From contig OX421977.1 of the NCBI GenBank assembly GCA_949128135.1, forward strand, positions 71,226,608-71,290,607: DNA of 64,000 nt, written 5' to 3'. The translations under genes were made by a program, and so were the position numbers. Shown here piece by piece: positions 15,201 to 23,800 of this stretch; position 1 is the stretch's first letter; each line of letters starts with the position of its first letter. This stretch comes from Parasteatoda lunata. Its lineage: Eukaryota > Arthropoda > Arachnida > Araneae > Theridiidae. Below the pieces are notes generated by a model that saw only the letters and a list, made by a program, of their open reading frames with translations, searched no databases and was not told the origin of the DNA.

Positions 15201-16462
15201 TTTTAAATCTAATCAAAGTACAAGAAATCTGTAGTTTCGATTGAAGCAAACAAGTACATTTTGAGATATTTCTAAATAATTATAATTTCCAACAAAACTT
15301 CTATTCAGCATCAATACAATATGAGTCATGTCTAACCAATAAACTTTGGTTCTTACATATTATCGCAACCAGGTTGGCGCGATTTGTATGTTATGTTTTT
15401 TGTATGTATGCGAATTGCACTGATGTTTTTTTAAGTTCAAGTGCCACTGCCCGGTATACATTTGCCCGGTTTATCCTACACTGATGTTTTTTTAAGGTCA
15501 AGTGCCACTGCCCGGTATACCCTACACTGATGTTTTTTTAAGGTCAAGTGCCACTGCCCGGTATACCCTACACTGATGTTTTTTTAAGGTCAAGTGCCAC
15601 TGCCCGGTATACATTTATTTAAGATGTGTGAAGAAAAATAATATAAATCACTTAGGGTTGCCGTAAGTAGGGTCACCAAATTTGGCGATTTATGCGAATT
15701 TTGACCTGGTTGCGTTAATACGCAAGTACCTAAACTTGTTATATTGTGCTTGTGTGACAGCAAGATTGAAATTGCTTTCTTTCAATGATTAGAATGACTA
15801 ACAATGTTTAGAAGCTAATGCATAAAATCTGTTTAGAGATGAAATATAAATACATACTCAATCATCTAAAATGATATACGAGCAGTTATAGTATATTCAT
15901 AAAACCAAGACATGTTTTTGTAATTTATTCTTAATTTTCTTTTTATTATCTTGTACTTATTACTCATTGCTTCCTATAATGGATCAGGGGCAGAAATTAT
16001 AATTACACAAAGATCTTCGTACGTTGATCAACTTAAAAAGTGAATATATAATTTAATGTTAGTTGTGAAATCTTGTAGATGAATTATTTTTGCAAAAATA
16101 GGACCACAATGAAATGCTTAAAACTTAAATATACTTCACCTAGTTTATAAATTTTTATGAAATTGATCCTGGCTACATTATAAACTATTCAACAAAATCA
16201 AATATTTGATATTTATTTCGAAATCTAAAAGCTTGAATTAGTCAGTGTCAGGAAGTTTTACATACCATGGTGCATAAAACTCAACAATCCATATATCATC
16301 ACTATCCACCACTCTAGAGTTGAAAGTAGACGGATTCAGTTCAACAACTTCATTGTTATTTTCATAAAATGCAAATGAAAGAGTGAAAACAGCTTGGAGA
16401 AACAATAAACCTAAATATAAAATGTCAATAAATACAATGCAACAAAGAAACAATATTTTCAT
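3207..16462 (-). CDS. PDIA6: Protein disulfide-isomerase A6 (P5), nine coding exons
   Basis: Oxidoreductase of the ER lumen that makes and rearranges disulfides in secretory proteins. Joining 16462-16266, 12480-12423, 11774-11529, 11252-11034, 9748-9599, 8426-8196, 6661-6576, 5161-5065 and 3293-3207 gives an uninterrupted 456-codon frame; all junctions are GT-AG and in phase. Visible parts: a hydrophobic signal peptide (about 1-33); thioredoxin domain a0 with CGHC at 67-70 and cis-Pro 111; a Lys/Gly/Ser linker (150-167); domain a with CGHC at 201-204 and cis-Pro 245; a redox-inactive b domain (about 291-420) with the family motif GIGGFGYPAM; an acidic tail; and terminal KSEL instead of the usual KDEL. 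As I recall it, human PDIA6 has 440 residues and the same domain order. The gene is divergent from INTS9 and has ER-stress elements about 215-240 bp upstream of its ATG, as expected for a UPR target. Intron 1 (3.8 kb) is the longest and holds two transposon-derived insertions. Confidence 0.96.
3365..3628. mobile_element. piggyBac-like MITE (264 bp) in PDIA6 intron 8
   Basis: Bounded by TTAA at 3361-3364 and 3629-3632, with short inverted ends CCCCTT/AAGGGG. The TTAA target and short terminal repeats are the hallmark of piggyBac insertions. It has no coding capacity and is richer in G and C than the surrounding intron. Confidence 0.5.
3720..4150. repeat. Unexplained GC-richer block in PDIA6 intron 8
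   Basis: Composition departs sharply from the flanking intron: many CC, GG and CG dinucleotides. A 64-codon minus-strand frame at 3748-3942 has a mixed, protein-like composition but lacks splice sites fitting PDIA6. Most likely part of an interspersed repeat; I cannot place its ends. Confidence 0.25.
5065..5161 (-). CDS. PDIA6: PDIA6 exon 8: end of b domain
   Basis: Completes Arg396 and encodes residues 397-428, with SVGRGSS and EPWDGKDGQ, which match the GRGS and EPWDGRDGE blocks of the family. Donor GTAAGC, phase 0. Confidence 0.94.
6576..6661 (-). CDS. PDIA6: PDIA6 exon 7: b domain, continued
   Basis: Residues 368-395 plus two bases of Arg396: AMAVVNARKMKFSILRG, a segment strongly conserved in PDIA6. 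Donor CG|GTAAAT; the split codon is completed by exon 8. Confidence 0.94.
8196..8426 (-). CDS. PDIA6: PDIA6 exon 6: core of the redox-inactive b domain
   Basis: Residues 291-367. Recognised by LCVISILPHILD, WGWIWAEA and the closing LGIGGFGYP, all typical of PDIA6. The CXXC pair is absent, but four scattered cysteines (301, 307, 318, 322) are present. Donor GTATGT, phase 0. Confidence 0.95.
9599..9748 (-). CDS. PDIA6: PDIA6 exon 5: cis-Pro loop of domain a
   Basis: Residues 241-290, starting VKGFPTIKFF (cis-Pro 245), then YDGGRTASDI and the PPPEVL segment that leads into the b domain. Phase 0 at both ends. Confidence 0.95.
10211..10335. repeat. AT-rich minisatellite in PDIA6 intron 4
   Basis: Tandem copies of a unit of about 17-20 bp close to aatgtaacaaaatatat, with decay at both ends. 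Its translation is the low-complexity Tyr/Ile/Leu frame that spans the region on the minus strand. Confidence 0.7.
11034..11252 (-). CDS. PDIA6: PDIA6 exon 4: second catalytic domain with CGHC
   Basis: Residues 168-240, from GDKKDVIELT through VEFYAPWCGHCK to MANKYG. The second redox pair is Cys201/Cys204. Phase 0 at both ends, with a strong donor GTAAGT. Confidence 0.96.
11529..11774 (-). CDS. PDIA6: PDIA6 exon 3: rest of domain a0 and linker
   Basis: Residues 86-167. Contains VKVGAVNAD, the cis-proline loop RGFPTIKIFG and, at its end, a low-complexity linker rich in Lys, Ser and Gly (about 150-167) joining the two catalytic thioredoxin domains. Phase 0 at both ends; acceptor TTTTAG, donor GTAAAA. 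Confidence 0.95.
12423..12480 (-). CDS. PDIA6: PDIA6 exon 2: first CGHC active site
   Basis: This 58-base exon completes Trp66 and adds CGHC (67-70) and the following helix ending MAAAVK. It is flanked by TAG on the acceptor side and GTAATT on the donor side. Its identity is clear because W/CGHC is split exactly across the intron, with the frame restored. Confidence 0.92.
13192..14597. mobile_element. Non-autonomous hAT-like element (1.4 kb) in PDIA6 intron 1
   Basis: Flanked by a perfect 8-bp direct repeat GTGCTTGC (13184-13191 and 14598-14605). The ends form imperfect inverted repeats: CTCTGTGGCAGAA at the left and the reverse complement CCCCGTGGCAGAA at the right. Within about 150 bp of each end the motif TTTCTGC recurs several times, in the style of subterminal transposase-binding repeats. 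No intact transposase is present. The 8-bp target duplication is typical of hAT elements, but the C-C/T end sequence is unusual, so the superfamily call is inference. Confidence 0.6.
13950..13983. repeat. Perfect hairpin inside the 13.2-kb element
   Basis: Fifteen-base arms (GTGGGGAATCAATAC and its complement) surround the four-base loop ACAT. The symmetry makes both strands encode the same short peptide stretch, which explains the two mirror-image frames over it. Confidence 0.85.
15364..15714. mobile_element. Inverted-repeat element with internal minisatellite in PDIA6 intron 1
   Basis: Starts CGCAACCAGGT (15364-15374) and ends with the exact reverse complement (15704-15714). Extending outward, TATTA precedes both ends with one mismatch between. 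The interior is a 46-bp tandem array. It carries no coding frame. It could be a MITE or a Helitron-related element that captured a tandem repeat; the class is not certain. Confidence 0.55.
15420..15611. repeat. 46-bp minisatellite, four units
   Basis: Unit begins ctgatgttttttt, continues aaggtcaagtgcc and actgcccggtatac, and ends cctaca. The first unit carries an extra 15 bases; units two and three (15481-15572) look identical and the fourth is shortened. Diverged copies of this unit lie at 61.8 and 62.7 kb. Confidence 0.9.
16266..16462 (-). CDS. PDIA6: PDIA6 exon 1: signal peptide and start of domain a0
   Basis: Encodes residues 1-65 and two bases of Trp66: a long hydrophobic leader (MKILFLCC...), then a strand ending VEFYAPW just before the active site. 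The donor is TG|GTATGT. The ATG at 16462 is chosen because it alone leads into this frame. An ATG four bases upstream (16466) opens a different short frame. Confidence 0.93.
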
Positions 16463-16675
16463 CCATTAGGACACTTTGATGTTTCCTAAAATAAATTTTG
16501 TTCACATTAATAATAAAATTCATAATAATTTACCTGAAAAATACATAATTTCAGATTTCATAAATACCGGCTCAAATAAACATCGAGGGACCCGGCTCTT
16601 TTTAAGTATGCGTATGCTTACGTATCACTAATCATCAACAAACAGGCAGCTGTTTAAAAAACGTATTTGACAGGT

Positions 16676-16694
16676 CGTGGCCAAGCTTGATTGG
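16676..16694 (-). promoter_or_regulatory. ER stress response element (ERSE) facing PDIA6
   Basis: The minus strand reads CCAATCAAGCTTGGCCACG, a perfect match to CCAAT-N9-CCACG, the site bound in other animals by NF-Y (CCAAT) and ATF6 or XBP1 (CCACG). It lies 214-232 bp upstream of the PDIA6 ATG in the sense orientation. PDI genes are standard targets of the unfolded protein response, so site and gene agree. Confidence 0.75.
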
Positions 16695-16700
16695 TCCACG
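16690..16700 (+). promoter_or_regulatory. ERSE-II sharing the CCAAT box of the ERSE
   Basis: The plus strand reads ATTGGTCCACG, a perfect match to ATTGG-N-CCACG. ATTGG is the complement of the CCAAT box used by the ERSE above, so one NF-Y site has a CCACG on each side. A further CCACG on the minus strand at 16709-16713 makes the inverted pair CCACGAT-caga-ATCGTGG (16696-16713). Confidence 0.7.
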
Positions 16701-16974
16701 ATCAGAATCGTGGCTATCGCTTAAAAAAGCGAGGTTTAACTACTTCTTGATGAGCGCTCCTTATTTTGATACTAAATAATTTGCTAATGAATTCTGAGAA
16801 GAATATTTTAAATACTTGCGCAATAAATGTAACTAATTAATAAATATGCACTTTTAAAACAATTGTGACGGTGACTGAGTTGATTTCAATTTTAGTTACG
16901 GTTTCAGCGAAACATAATGTAAATAAATTTTCTAACGTGTGCATTCTAAAGTTTTCTGCTTGTAAAACTGCACG

Positions 16975-17148
16975 AACTTTTTCAACTTTTTATACATAAT
17001 CTGAACTATGGATCATATTTTAATTATTAACGAACGGACTATTTGCCGCCGCACTAATGTTAACTTTTTCAACTTTTTATACATAATCTGAACTACGGAT
17101 CATATTTTAATTATTAACGAACGGACTATTTGCCGCCGCACTAATGTT
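16975..17148. repeat. 87-bp tandem duplication upstream of INTS9
   Basis: Copies 16975-17061 and 17062-17148 differ, as far as I can see, at one base (ctatgg versus ctacgg). Each has aacgaacgga and a GC-rich tttgccgccgcac core in otherwise AT-rich DNA. The second copy ends 153 bp before the INTS9 ATG, so the pair lies in or next to the INTS9 promoter or 5' UTR. Confidence 0.95.
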
Positions 17149-17301
17149 TGGACAATAACAAATAATATGTTTTCAAAACATGCGGTTTCGTGATTTCGGC
17201 TTTTAATTTAATTTCAAAGTTTGATAAATTTCCTATTTGTGTTTTGAAAAAGCTACACATCAACGATACTGTAACAAATTTAGCAACATTGGGAATCAAT
17301 C

Positions 17302-17310
17302 ATGAAACTA
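17302..17310 (+). CDS. INTS9: INTS9 exon 1: nine coding bases (MKL)
   Basis: ATG AAA CTA, then donor GTTAAT. It supplies the invariant MKL that must precede YCLS in exon 2, in phase 0. The ATG has A at -3. The donor is weaker than the others in the gene, but no other upstream MKL or in-frame ATG fits. Confidence 0.8.
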
Positions 17311-20300
17311 GTTAATATTTTTTCTTTATTTATCATTAATTTTATTTGCATTGTATTTAATTTTCATTGATTGAATATAATTTTGTTAGTGTTAAATAAA
17401 TCATTACTTCTTTGATCACTAGATTACAAATCAACAAGTTTAATTGCTAGCTTGTGATATAAATTAACTTGTATAACTATGCTCTGGTTGTTAAATATCC
17501 TCCCAAACAATATTGATCTTTCTCTTATTACATTAATTATGCATTGCAAATTATATGAGAAAATAAAGAAATGGGAAGATTTCCGTATCGTGATTTGTGG
17601 CAGAATAATCGCGAAGTCTTCACTGCCTCCGGGAAGCGGTCCGCGAGAAACTAAAAAAAAAAGTAGAAAGAAACATCACAAAAAGGGACCAGCTCGAAGG
17701 GTATAACTCGTAGCCACCCTCGGGAAAACATCTACATGTTTTTTTTTTTTAAAATTCAAGTTTAAAATCTAGTTGGTGCGACAGATCATGATACAGAAAT
17801 ATCCTTTTTTTTTCATTTACACATTTAATATTCTCCAAGCTTCTTTGTTTTTGTGTGACAATCTTTGATTTTTAACGCACAACAAATTTATCAAGTATCT
17901 CTCACTTAATTCTTAAGAAATATTGTCATCAGGGAAATAGGACCAGAGTGGTACTGTTTAATTTCATGGGGTCTTAAGAAAACCTATTACCACAGTACTT
18001 ATATTACCACCATAGAGGCCATTGAATTATTATGTGAGTTCCTAACAGGGGTTATGATTTGCTTATTTTTTCTGACTAAGGGGTAGAAGGAGTATAAGCA
18101 ATGGCAATGCTTTTCTAAGATATTAAAATCTCCTTATTTTCTTATAAAGCAAAATAAAAATGTAACAAAAAAATTATACATGGTAAAATTTAAAATGTGA
18201 AATAAAAGTTAAATTCAAGGAAAGAAAAAGTTAGAAAAAAAATTTATTTGAAGAGTTTCATAGGTCAGGAGGGAAAAATACATAAGATTTCTACAGAATA
18301 TTTGACTCATAATTTTACAAAATGAATTAATGCTTAAATTTTGTTTAAGACAAAGTTACATCTTTTTATTTGAATTTAATTCTGAAACTGGAAAAATAGT
18401 AAAATTTAGAGCAAAAACTAGAGAGGGAGGTGTTGCAACTTTCTTACGTGAGCATAGGAGAGGGTTGTGAATTGCTTAGTTTTGCTGAAAAGGTGGGTGC
18501 GGAGATTAAAATTGCTAAAATTATGCTGACTCAATATTTGAATGGTTCCATATTTTTTGTTTCTATTACCATAGTTAACTAATTGTTATATTGATCAATA
18601 ATATTTTGGCAATTTTTTATGGACGCTTTTGAAGGGAGTAGTACTTCTGGCCCAGATGCAAGAATCAATTCCTGCTGTTCTAAAAATCTCACTCCATCTA
18701 TTTTAAACTATAAAAAGGGAAATTGAAATTCCTTGTACTACAAAAAATAAGTATGGGTATAAACTTGTCACTAGTACGTCAGTGCTGACCTATAAGCTGA
18801 TAAGTTTAAAAATAGAAATGTAGTTTAAAACTTAGTTTTAAAAATAAAAATATATAGAGTTAATAAATGGCTAATATCCCAATTTATTGTTTTAATCTAG
18901 CACAATTGTTTTTAACTTTGAATTGTTAATTATAATAAAAAAAACTGCTTTTGGTGTATTTTTTCCTGCAATTGGTGATAATAATTGTCAGGGGGTTGAT
19001 TTGTTTTTGAGATTCTAGCAGAGAGAAAAAGTGATGTGATGGTGTGGTAAGGGGAGTAAAGATATTAATGTTGCCATATATATTCTTCACTGATATTTAT
19101 TACTAGTTTAAAAACACAATACCTGATATACATTTGTTGAGAATTTCCGCACTATTGTTCATGACAGATTTTGACAAAAGAATGGTATAAGCTTAGAAAC
19201 TATTTTTTAGAAGATTAATTTGATGTGCGTTTTATGCCTGAGTGATATCTGTGTGTTTTCTATGCTATTGTATCTTTTTTCATGCATGATTTTTATTATT
19301 TATAGGTCTGTTTAGGCTTCAATATTGGTTTACTTTTATCCAATCTGGTGCCCAGGGACAAACATTTGTTATAAATTGGCTGTATTTTTTAATTATAAAA
19401 TTTATGTTTTCCAGTACAGAGATAAAAATTTAATATACTTTATCTGAATTTTCTTGCGTTAATAAATGATATTTTAATTATTTTGTTCAAAATATTAAAA
19501 TAACGATTTCTAATTTAGTAAGTAATGCTAAACTTTTTCATTGGCACCAATAAAAATGAGTGAAATGAACAATGAAAATTGGCTAAGTGGGTAGAAAATC
19601 AGTTCCAATAACTCAATGATTTTAATGAATTTAGAAGCCTTTTTTTAAATATTTATTTATTACTTTTTACAGTATTGTTTAAGTGCACATCCAAACAAGC
19701 CATGCAATATTTTGACTTTCAAAGGAACAACTGTTATGCTGGATTGTGGATTAGATATGACATCAGCTCTTATGTTTCTTCCTCTGCCTCTAGTTTACAG
19801 GTATTGTCCTTATTTTAAAATATTTATAAGTTAAATATGTGTGTTTAATCTGATCTCATATCTATTTTCAACTATTTTTGTTACATTTTTTAAAAAATTT
19901 ATTTTTAGTCCTAGGTTGTTTAATCTTCCATCATGGACTCCAAGGAATACTAGTGATCCTCAGATAGAAGGGGTGAGTAGGCCTATTGAGATTTCAAATT
20001 AAGAAATATTCAGTATTCCGTTTTTACCCAAGTGTCGTAAAAACCCTGTCCAATAATCCTTAAAAACCAACTTGTTATTTTAAGGGAGTGTTTGGATTTA
20101 GACTATTAAATGAATTAGCACAAAAAATTTTAATGTCAGAACTCACTACGATAAGATTTACGGTATATATCAGTATATAAGTTGTTTTTTTAAACCCCTA
20201 AAATTTTACTAAGATCTGAGGGTCAACTTTTACACTAGTAATAAAGTTGGACAATCATTGACCAGGAAATATCAATGCATTATTAACAATGAGATAGATA

Positions 20301-20819
20301 TGAACAACTCTGTATCAATTTACCTCTTTCAAAAAATATTTTTAATATGTTGTATACAATTCTGTATTATTCTCTTATCAAATTTTCTTTACCTGTAAAT
20401 TTTTTTTTATAGAAATAATACTTTAAATCATGTTTTGAAAAAAATTAGGAATAGAAAAAGTTAAAATCATTTACTTAAGAGTGTATAAAGAAATTTAATT
20501 TACAGTAATAAATTTGTCTGATTTCTTTTATAAAAACAAATTAAAATACTGCACAATTGAAATGTTCTGAATTAAATTATAACTAAAAACAGTATTAATT
20601 AGTTAATTGTAATTTAAAATATTAATTATAATTGAGATTATATAACAAGACATTTTATAACTGAAGAATTTTTCCTTTAATTGATTGTTTCTTCATTATC
20701 ATTGCCAAGCTAAGGAAACTATGGTTTCTTATCAAATGTCTGATTTTGTATGTTTTGAGGGGTATAAAAATGTAACAGTTTTGAGTGTTTGGCGATTAAA
20801 TTTTGTAGAGACTCTTTTC

Positions 20820-20864
<45 letters not shown>

Positions 20865-23800
20865 TCTGCAGCAAAACATTTTTTTTTTACAAAAAATCTT
20901 CCTATAAGAAATATTAAGATAATTTGTTTCATGCAAAAAAAATTTGTGTTATTGAAAAGGAATTGGAAATAATTGTATTGTACATTACTTTAATTATAAA
21001 TTCCAAGAAATTTTTTTTTTACATATTAGCCTGGGTTTGATCATTTTTCTTCCCCTCCCCTTTTTAAGTGCATAAAGTTATATAATATTATTTATTACAT
21101 ATTTAATATTCTTTAAACTATCTGAACCCTAAAAAACCAAAAAAAAAAAAAAAAAAGAACAAATCAAATTAGCTAATTAACCTGACCAATCAGAGACCAT
21201 TTTTTCCTTAAAAATCCATCTTCAGATTCTTTGAAAGAAATGAAAACAGTTTTTTTTTTTTTTTTGTCACATGATATCCTTGGAAAGAGGTAAACCCATC
21301 TTTTCTCACATTTATTCTGCTCAGTTTTAATCATGGTATGGAAGAAGAGAAAATCAGTATCTTCTTTTTTCAGAGAGAGGTAAAGCGTGTGTTTTATTTG
21401 CTTTTAAACCATGTGCTAGAGTAAACACTGAAGGTTTTAAATAAATTTTGACAGTGTAGAAGTTGTTTTCATATATCTCTGGAAAGTACAAAAGAGTTGT
21501 CAAGTAATTATTTTACAAAATTGAGATAAGTAAAAAATTGAAGAAAAGGGAAAAACCGAAGAAACATAACACTTGAATATATCTTTGACACATTGATTGT
21601 TGCATTAGTCTTAAACTACCTAAAAACATTTAAGTTTTCAAATTATCCTGGTTTTTGGATTAGCATGATGAGAACCCCAGCATCAAGGATCATATAAGCA
21701 TCTGATAGAGAGATTACTATCATCAGATAATGTCTAATACATGATGAGAGTCTGTTTTATACCTTTAAAACTGAGCAGAAATAAGTTGTTCGGATCTTAA
21801 ATTTACACCAGGTTGTAATACATTTTTGTTATGACATTCTTTGTGTTATTTTAATAAATGTTACATTGTTTTGTCTAAACTCTCTCTTCTTCATTAAAAA
21901 TTACACAACACAACTTAGCCTCCATTGCTATAATTGATGATTTCCAGTAATGTACTTTTAAATTCTTAAGTAACTTAAGTCATGTTATAAACTTAAGATA
22001 ATGTACTTTTCTAATAACAAAAAGTCACCATTAACTTTTACTTCTATACTTTAAAGTTATCACTTGCTGTACAAAGAATTTATTCTTGTAAATTTTATTT
22101 CTCATCACTTTCATAAACGATAAAAGTTAAAAAATTATGAAATTAATCAGATTTAATTTGCTAAAAATTGGATTTTAGTGTATCTTTTGCTTTGTTCTTC
22201 ATAGATAATACAAACTATGCTTTTCTCTAAATGGTATTTTTTTATGTCATAAAATATATTTTATTTTCTAACAGATTGTTAACAAATTAATGATTTGCTT
22301 TTCAGGAACTTAAAGACTGTAGTGGAAGAGTTTTTATTGACAGTTGTCCTGAATTTTGTCCACCAGAGGTATTTGGACTTCTCTTAATTGCTCATAGTAT
22401 TTTCTGAAATTGTTTTTATCCATATGTGAATATTCCTTAAAAGTCTAAGCTTCATACATAATTATTTTGTAGTGGCATTTACGTATTAGAAATTTTTTTT
22501 CTTCTAAAAATCTATTTTATCTTATAATATGTAAATACCACTACAAAATAATTATGTATGATAATTATTTTGTAGTGGCATTTACATATTAGATAACTTT
22601 TTTTTCTAAAAATCTATTTTATCTTATAATATGTCAAGTTTAATTTTTTTAAATGTAAATTTGCATATAAGAAAAAAATTCTTTGATTAGAACGAAGTAT
22701 GCATTTATGCTTATAATCACGATAAAAATAAAATAAAGTATAATTTTTTTTTTCTTTCATAAAAATTAAATGGCATATGACTAGCTTTATAAATATCTAA
22801 AAGTTCATTACAAAGAGGTTGGCCTTTGGTATATTGAGTCAGATTTAAGACTGTGAAAACAAACAAATTTATTCATAAAAATTAAAAAATTTGAGAAGAG
22901 TTATAAATTATTGCTCTGCCTGAGCGCTAAAACTGTTCTACTGTTAGAGTTGGTGGTATTGCTATTGTGCATGGATGTGTATTCCCAGAATTATGCAAAA
23001 GCTTTATTTCAATGGAAAAAAAAAGGTTAATATCTGCAATTAAAATTTTATTCAGAATTTAAAATGAATTAAATCATTATTTTAACTATTGTTTTAAATT
23101 TAATAAAAATATAAATTAATAATGAAAAATGTTTTTTTTCTGTTATTATTTTTGTCCAGTTTTTGTAATGCTCCTGATTTTCGTTTTTTTAACTAAAAAT
23201 ATTTTATCTACAACATTGATATTTTTCTGTTTTAGGAGCACATTATAGATTTTTCTCAAGTTGATGTCATCTTGATTTCAAATTACCAAAGTATGATGGC
23301 TTTACCTTACATCACTGAAGGAACAGGATTTAAAGGTTGTGTATATGCAACTGAACCTACTCTTCACATTGGAAGGTTTGTATTTAGGCATTGATTTACT
23401 TTTGTTAGAATTTTATGCTAGTCAGTCGAGAAAATAGGAAAATATTCAACTGAAGATAAGTTTCAATAGCTATATATTTTTTTTTTCTCTTTTGTGTTTT
23501 GAGGCAATGCTTATTGAAAATTCTGTACTTGTTTTATCATGAGAGCTCTTTGCCCTTTATTTATGCAAACATTCTAAAATATTTAAACTTTGATAAAACT
23601 TAAATAAGTGAAGCTGATTCTTTAACTCGGAATAAAGACTTAAAAACATGCTTAATGTTGCATTTTTTTTTATTTAAAACAAATAAAGGTAATATAAAGA
23701 AAGTACTCTTAAAATCTTGTATGAATGTCGATTAGGGATAAAATGTAATATTTACAATCTTAGAAGATATTAAAATGTTACAATAACATTCCAACAAAAC

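Larger units (their letters stand above)
16463..17301. promoter_or_regulatory. Divergent promoter region between PDIA6 and INTS9
   Basis: Only 839 bp separate the two start codons, so both 5' UTRs and promoters must lie here unless there are upstream exons. The centre (about 16570-16760) is less AT-rich than its surroundings and holds the ER-stress elements. On the PDIA6 strand a TATA-like CTTAAAAAG lies at about 16597-16605. The 5' UTR of PDIA6 has several short upstream ATGs, one of which overlaps the start. On the INTS9 side the region contains an 87-bp tandem duplication. Confidence 0.65.

Noticed and set aside
15420..15611. CRISPR-like array
   Set aside because: Units are contiguous 46-bp tandem repeats without distinct spacers, in a eukaryotic intron.
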